Part shown: positions 60,956 through 64,000 of the stretch, piece after piece
How positions within the stretch are numbered: the first letter of the stretch is position 1
How the letters are laid out: each line of letters opens with the position of its first letter
Source of the DNA: Apostichopus japonicus
Lineage: Eukaryota; Echinodermata; Holothuroidea; Aspidochirotida; Stichopodidae
NCBI RefSeq assembly: GCF_037975245.1
Contig: NC_092565.1
Location: 10,343,499 to 10,407,498 of the forward strand
DNA length: 64,000 nucleotides
Direction: 5' to 3'
Notes under the pieces: model-generated
What the model was told of the DNA's origin: nothing
What the model saw: the letters and a program-made list of their open reading frames with translations, nothing else
Database searches by the model: none
Program-made: the position numbers and the translations under genes

Positions 60956-63900
60956 TAAACAAAGCGTTGCTTAAAACTTAAAGATAATCAGTATTGACCC
61001 CAAATTTTAGCTAAGTTGGCAAAAGTTGCTAGCAGTACTTTACTGTTGGTTCTCTATCCCCAAGGTCATAATCAGCTATTGTTAAATAAGACAATTAAAT
61101 GGTTCAGTGAGGGAAGCTACTTTGAGCTTGGCAGTAAAATGATTGAAGCATTTTCGTGACCATTATTCGACATTCTAGCATATTTCAGGTCAATAATGAT
61201 GATCTTAACATCAACCAATTCAATGCAAAATGAGATGAAACAAACAAATATAGCCTTGCTGTTCAGGAGAAGGACAAAATATGTTTTTAAGCTTTTAAAT
61301 GGTATTGCCATAAATTATCCTGGAGGAAAATCAACCTTCTTTTGCGTGAAAGATTACTTCTTCTGTTAAGAACCCAGTTTGCTGATGGGTAGCCGTAGGA
61401 TAACATTACCTCCATTAAGACACTATATGCATATGCGTATATATTGTCTCATTTCCTTACGATTTTTCTTTTGGTATCTATTTTGTCAAATATTTGATAA
61501 TGCCGATGGGTATAATGATACTTTCACTAATGAACAGGAAGAACTGTGTTTACGTCGAGTGATGTAAGATTCATAACGTTAATAGCATGTCATGACATTA
61601 TGAAAGTCAAAAGCAAAACAAAAGCACTATGGAACCAGTGTCTTACCTTTGCTTCTGTTTTTTTTTAAAGCAGCATTTTGCGTCCTTTTCTATGATTTTT
61701 CTCATCCTCACTGATTCCACGATGCCATAACGACATACATAACTAGCTTATCTATTCACATCTTACTTTAAATGGTGGCATAAAGATCGAAAAATTTTAA
61801 CTTTCAACTATGTTTTTCTCCAAGTAATTTTCTGTTGGGATCCCAATTAACCCACCCATAATATGAATATTTAAACACTACGAACGTCATTGACCAATAC
61901 CGTACGTTATACAACACCAAGCTTGATTTGTGTACAGTCTATATGGCAGTTGTACCAGGGAGTTCCATAACAACTCCTGGTTGTACCAACGCAAAGTCTT
62001 GAATCTATTTTTAGCAACGGCTCATAACTAAACCTGCATCTCATGTTGGCAGGGAAAACTTGGCTGATATCTTAGTTTGCTGTTTTGTGATTTATATATG
62101 TAAAATACTCGATGGACATGTCAAAAAAGTAGAAAACGGCGACCAAACGCAAAATGCTGCTTTAAAAGGAGAATGTCTAAATTCCGTACAACGTAAACAC
62201 AACAGACGGCTTAAAATGTTTTGTACATTTTTGCACGAACAAATTTTTCTTCTTAATTTGTTTCTTAACTTAAGCATAATTTTAACATTTATTTCTAAAA
62301 ATAATTATATGAACGGCTGTGACTTATTTAGCACCGTATTATACGATAACACCACATATAAGGCATTATTAATGGTGTAAACCTATATATATGTGTGTGA
62401 GAATGCACTTGTGAATATATACAATCATGTGGGTTGGGAGAAAATCACACAGCATTATCTAGGTTTCAATCTTATATCTTCTAAGTCCCTGGTATATGCA
62501 AACTGGGGTTCGCGACTCTTCTAAGGGGTCGCCAAAATATTTTGGAGCGTTACTGAGCAAAAACAAAACAACTCGAAAAATACAAGGGTTGTATAAGCCA
62601 ATTGGTAATTATCAGCTGGTTACATGTATATAGTTTCATGTCGACGGTTCAGAGTGGTTACATTTTGAAAAGCAAACATTGAAATCTATGAGACATCTAT
62701 TTGTTGGAGCATGGAATTATTACCTGTCAAGGTATTCCACGGTAATATGGAGCCTATCATTAGGGTATAGAGCATTTCTTGAATTAATCTTCGCAAACGG
62801 CTTTAACTATACCGGTATACTTTAAGCAGAGGAACCATAAGTAGTGTAAAAATTGAAATCCAAAATTCTCAATTTCGCTCTAAATATGATTGAAACATTG
62901 ACTCATCCATAGTTTACATTAGTTCCAACCACAATTATCATTGTCATTTATGATCTAGATAATGAACGTTAACAAGAAGGTAAAAATCAAATAATACTGT
63001 TATAAATAATACGGTACTATTTCCGCCGGTTAACCATTCTATATAAAGAAAGCGAAAAAGAAATTATTAAGAGTATCGCAAATGATGTAGTCCTCCACCC
63101 CAACCACCCCCATTCCCCTCCCGTCCCCAGCCGACACTTTTGTTTCATTTACATTTTCATTACTGGTTCCAATTTTCGTTCATGCATATAGTAATAGACT
63201 CTTTTAACAATTTCCACTAGACATCTAGAAATTGTTATATTATTTGATATTAACACTGGTTCAATGATAAAGGTTGGTATAGATATGCTGTGGCGCAATA
63301 TACGTGCAGTGCATAGATCGTGATAATAAGTATGATGTTATGAAAGTCTTGATTCGATTCGATGAATGCATGAGACGATAGCTATATTAACTAATCTGTA
63401 GAGCTTGTAAATTCCAGTCTTTAAGTACTATCAGAAGTTTGCACGTGTAATGGTCTGGCGTCTCAAAATGCTTTAATTCTTTTTAAGGTCATTTGAGAAA
63501 AATTAAGATCAAATCAAACTGACTTAATGTAAAAAACAAAATAAAATTACCATTTTACGAAATCCAGTGAGTTTTCATGTCGTTTAGATTACTAATCTGG
63601 TGAAGCTGTTTATCATTAGCATATCTATTAAAACAAAGAAACGGGGGGGGGGGGCGGGGGTTAATGTAGAATGTTGAGTAATAGGTCTCCCACAAGGCTA
63701 TACCCTAAGCTGATTAATGATTGCCCTTGCATGGGAATTAAAAAGGGAGAATACGTGCAAATATGGACCAAGCAAAGTCGAACTGCAGGGTTCCAGAGTT
63801 GTTAATTCGTTGGATATCGCTCAATTACTGATATCTGCAAATCTTATATCGCTCAAATGATTCCATAACAGAAGATTTACCCATATCTTTTAAGATTGAA

Positions 63901-64000
63901 AAGTCACTCTAAAACTTACTGAAATCTAAAAGCGTTAAAAGTAGAACTGTCTCGGTGACCTATTTTTGGTTTATTTACAAACGAAAATTAGATACAAATA
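60956..64000. other. Non-coding DNA
   Basis: No gene found. Noted: the palindrome GGAGTTCCATAACAACTCC at 61959-61977, shared with 12411 and 12541; a hAT-like opening CTGGGGTTCGCGACTC followed by AAGGGGTCGCC at 62503-62535 without a partner end; and a G12 run at about 63644. Confidence 0.45.

Noticed and set aside
62503-62535. hAT-like left end CTGGGGTTCGCGACTC
   Set aside because: No partner end or target duplication found nearby; mentioned only in the regional note.

Overview
The window is eukaryotic nuclear DNA, AT-rich and gene-poor, with intron-split genes, TA and CA microsatellites, G or C runs of 8 to 17 bases, non-LTR retrotransposon remnants, tRNA-derived SINEs, small hAT-like elements and several tandem arrays. 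The recognisable proteins are animal-type: a family 31 glycosyltransferase and the THO complex subunit THOC3. A marine invertebrate, probably a deuterostome such as an echinoderm, fits the texture best. That placement is inference; nothing here proves the species.

Layout. 1-13 kb has no convincing gene. It holds small duplications, a TA/TG microsatellite, a TA-rich palindromic tract, and two oppositely oriented copies of one hAT-like MITE (7826-8184 and 10379-10760), each with an exact 8-bp target duplication. At 13.15-13.33 kb (minus) is a striking 180-bp snRNA-like gene: its 5' end is U2 snRNA, but the rest is not recognisable U2, although it ends with a possible Sm site and a terminal hairpin. 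A broken LINE 3' end (14.3-14.8 kb) and a 1.36-kb hAT-like element (16361-17718, exact 8-bp target duplication) follow. At 18959-21088 (plus) a single exon encodes a 709-residue membrane-anchored protein with two tandem GT31 domains; the first has lost the DxD motif.

21.4-33 kb is repeat territory: a minisatellite-bearing mobile element, a SINE, a degenerate tandem region split by a probable 1.05-kb solo LTR, and a 2.2-kb inverted-repeat element carrying eight copies of a 16-bp near-palindrome. A short two-exon gene for a probably disordered acidic protein lies at 33075-36760 (plus). From 38.7 to 45.35 kb is an almost uninterrupted block of repeats: tRNA-like heads, a 152-bp tRNA-like tandem array, a roughly 760-bp satellite built of long inverted repeats, and the second, expanded copy of the minisatellite element.

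THOC3 occupies 49537-56538 (minus) in seven exons, including a 51-bp in-frame exon that human THOC3 appears to lack. A near-identical copy of its coding 3' end lies just downstream behind a phase-compatible acceptor. Upstream of THOC3 is a frameshifted LINE ORF1 remnant (58141-58740). The last 5 kb shows nothing gene-like.

The three protein genes are not visibly related in function. One acts in the secretory pathway, one is probably cytosolic, and one works in nuclear mRNP assembly and export.
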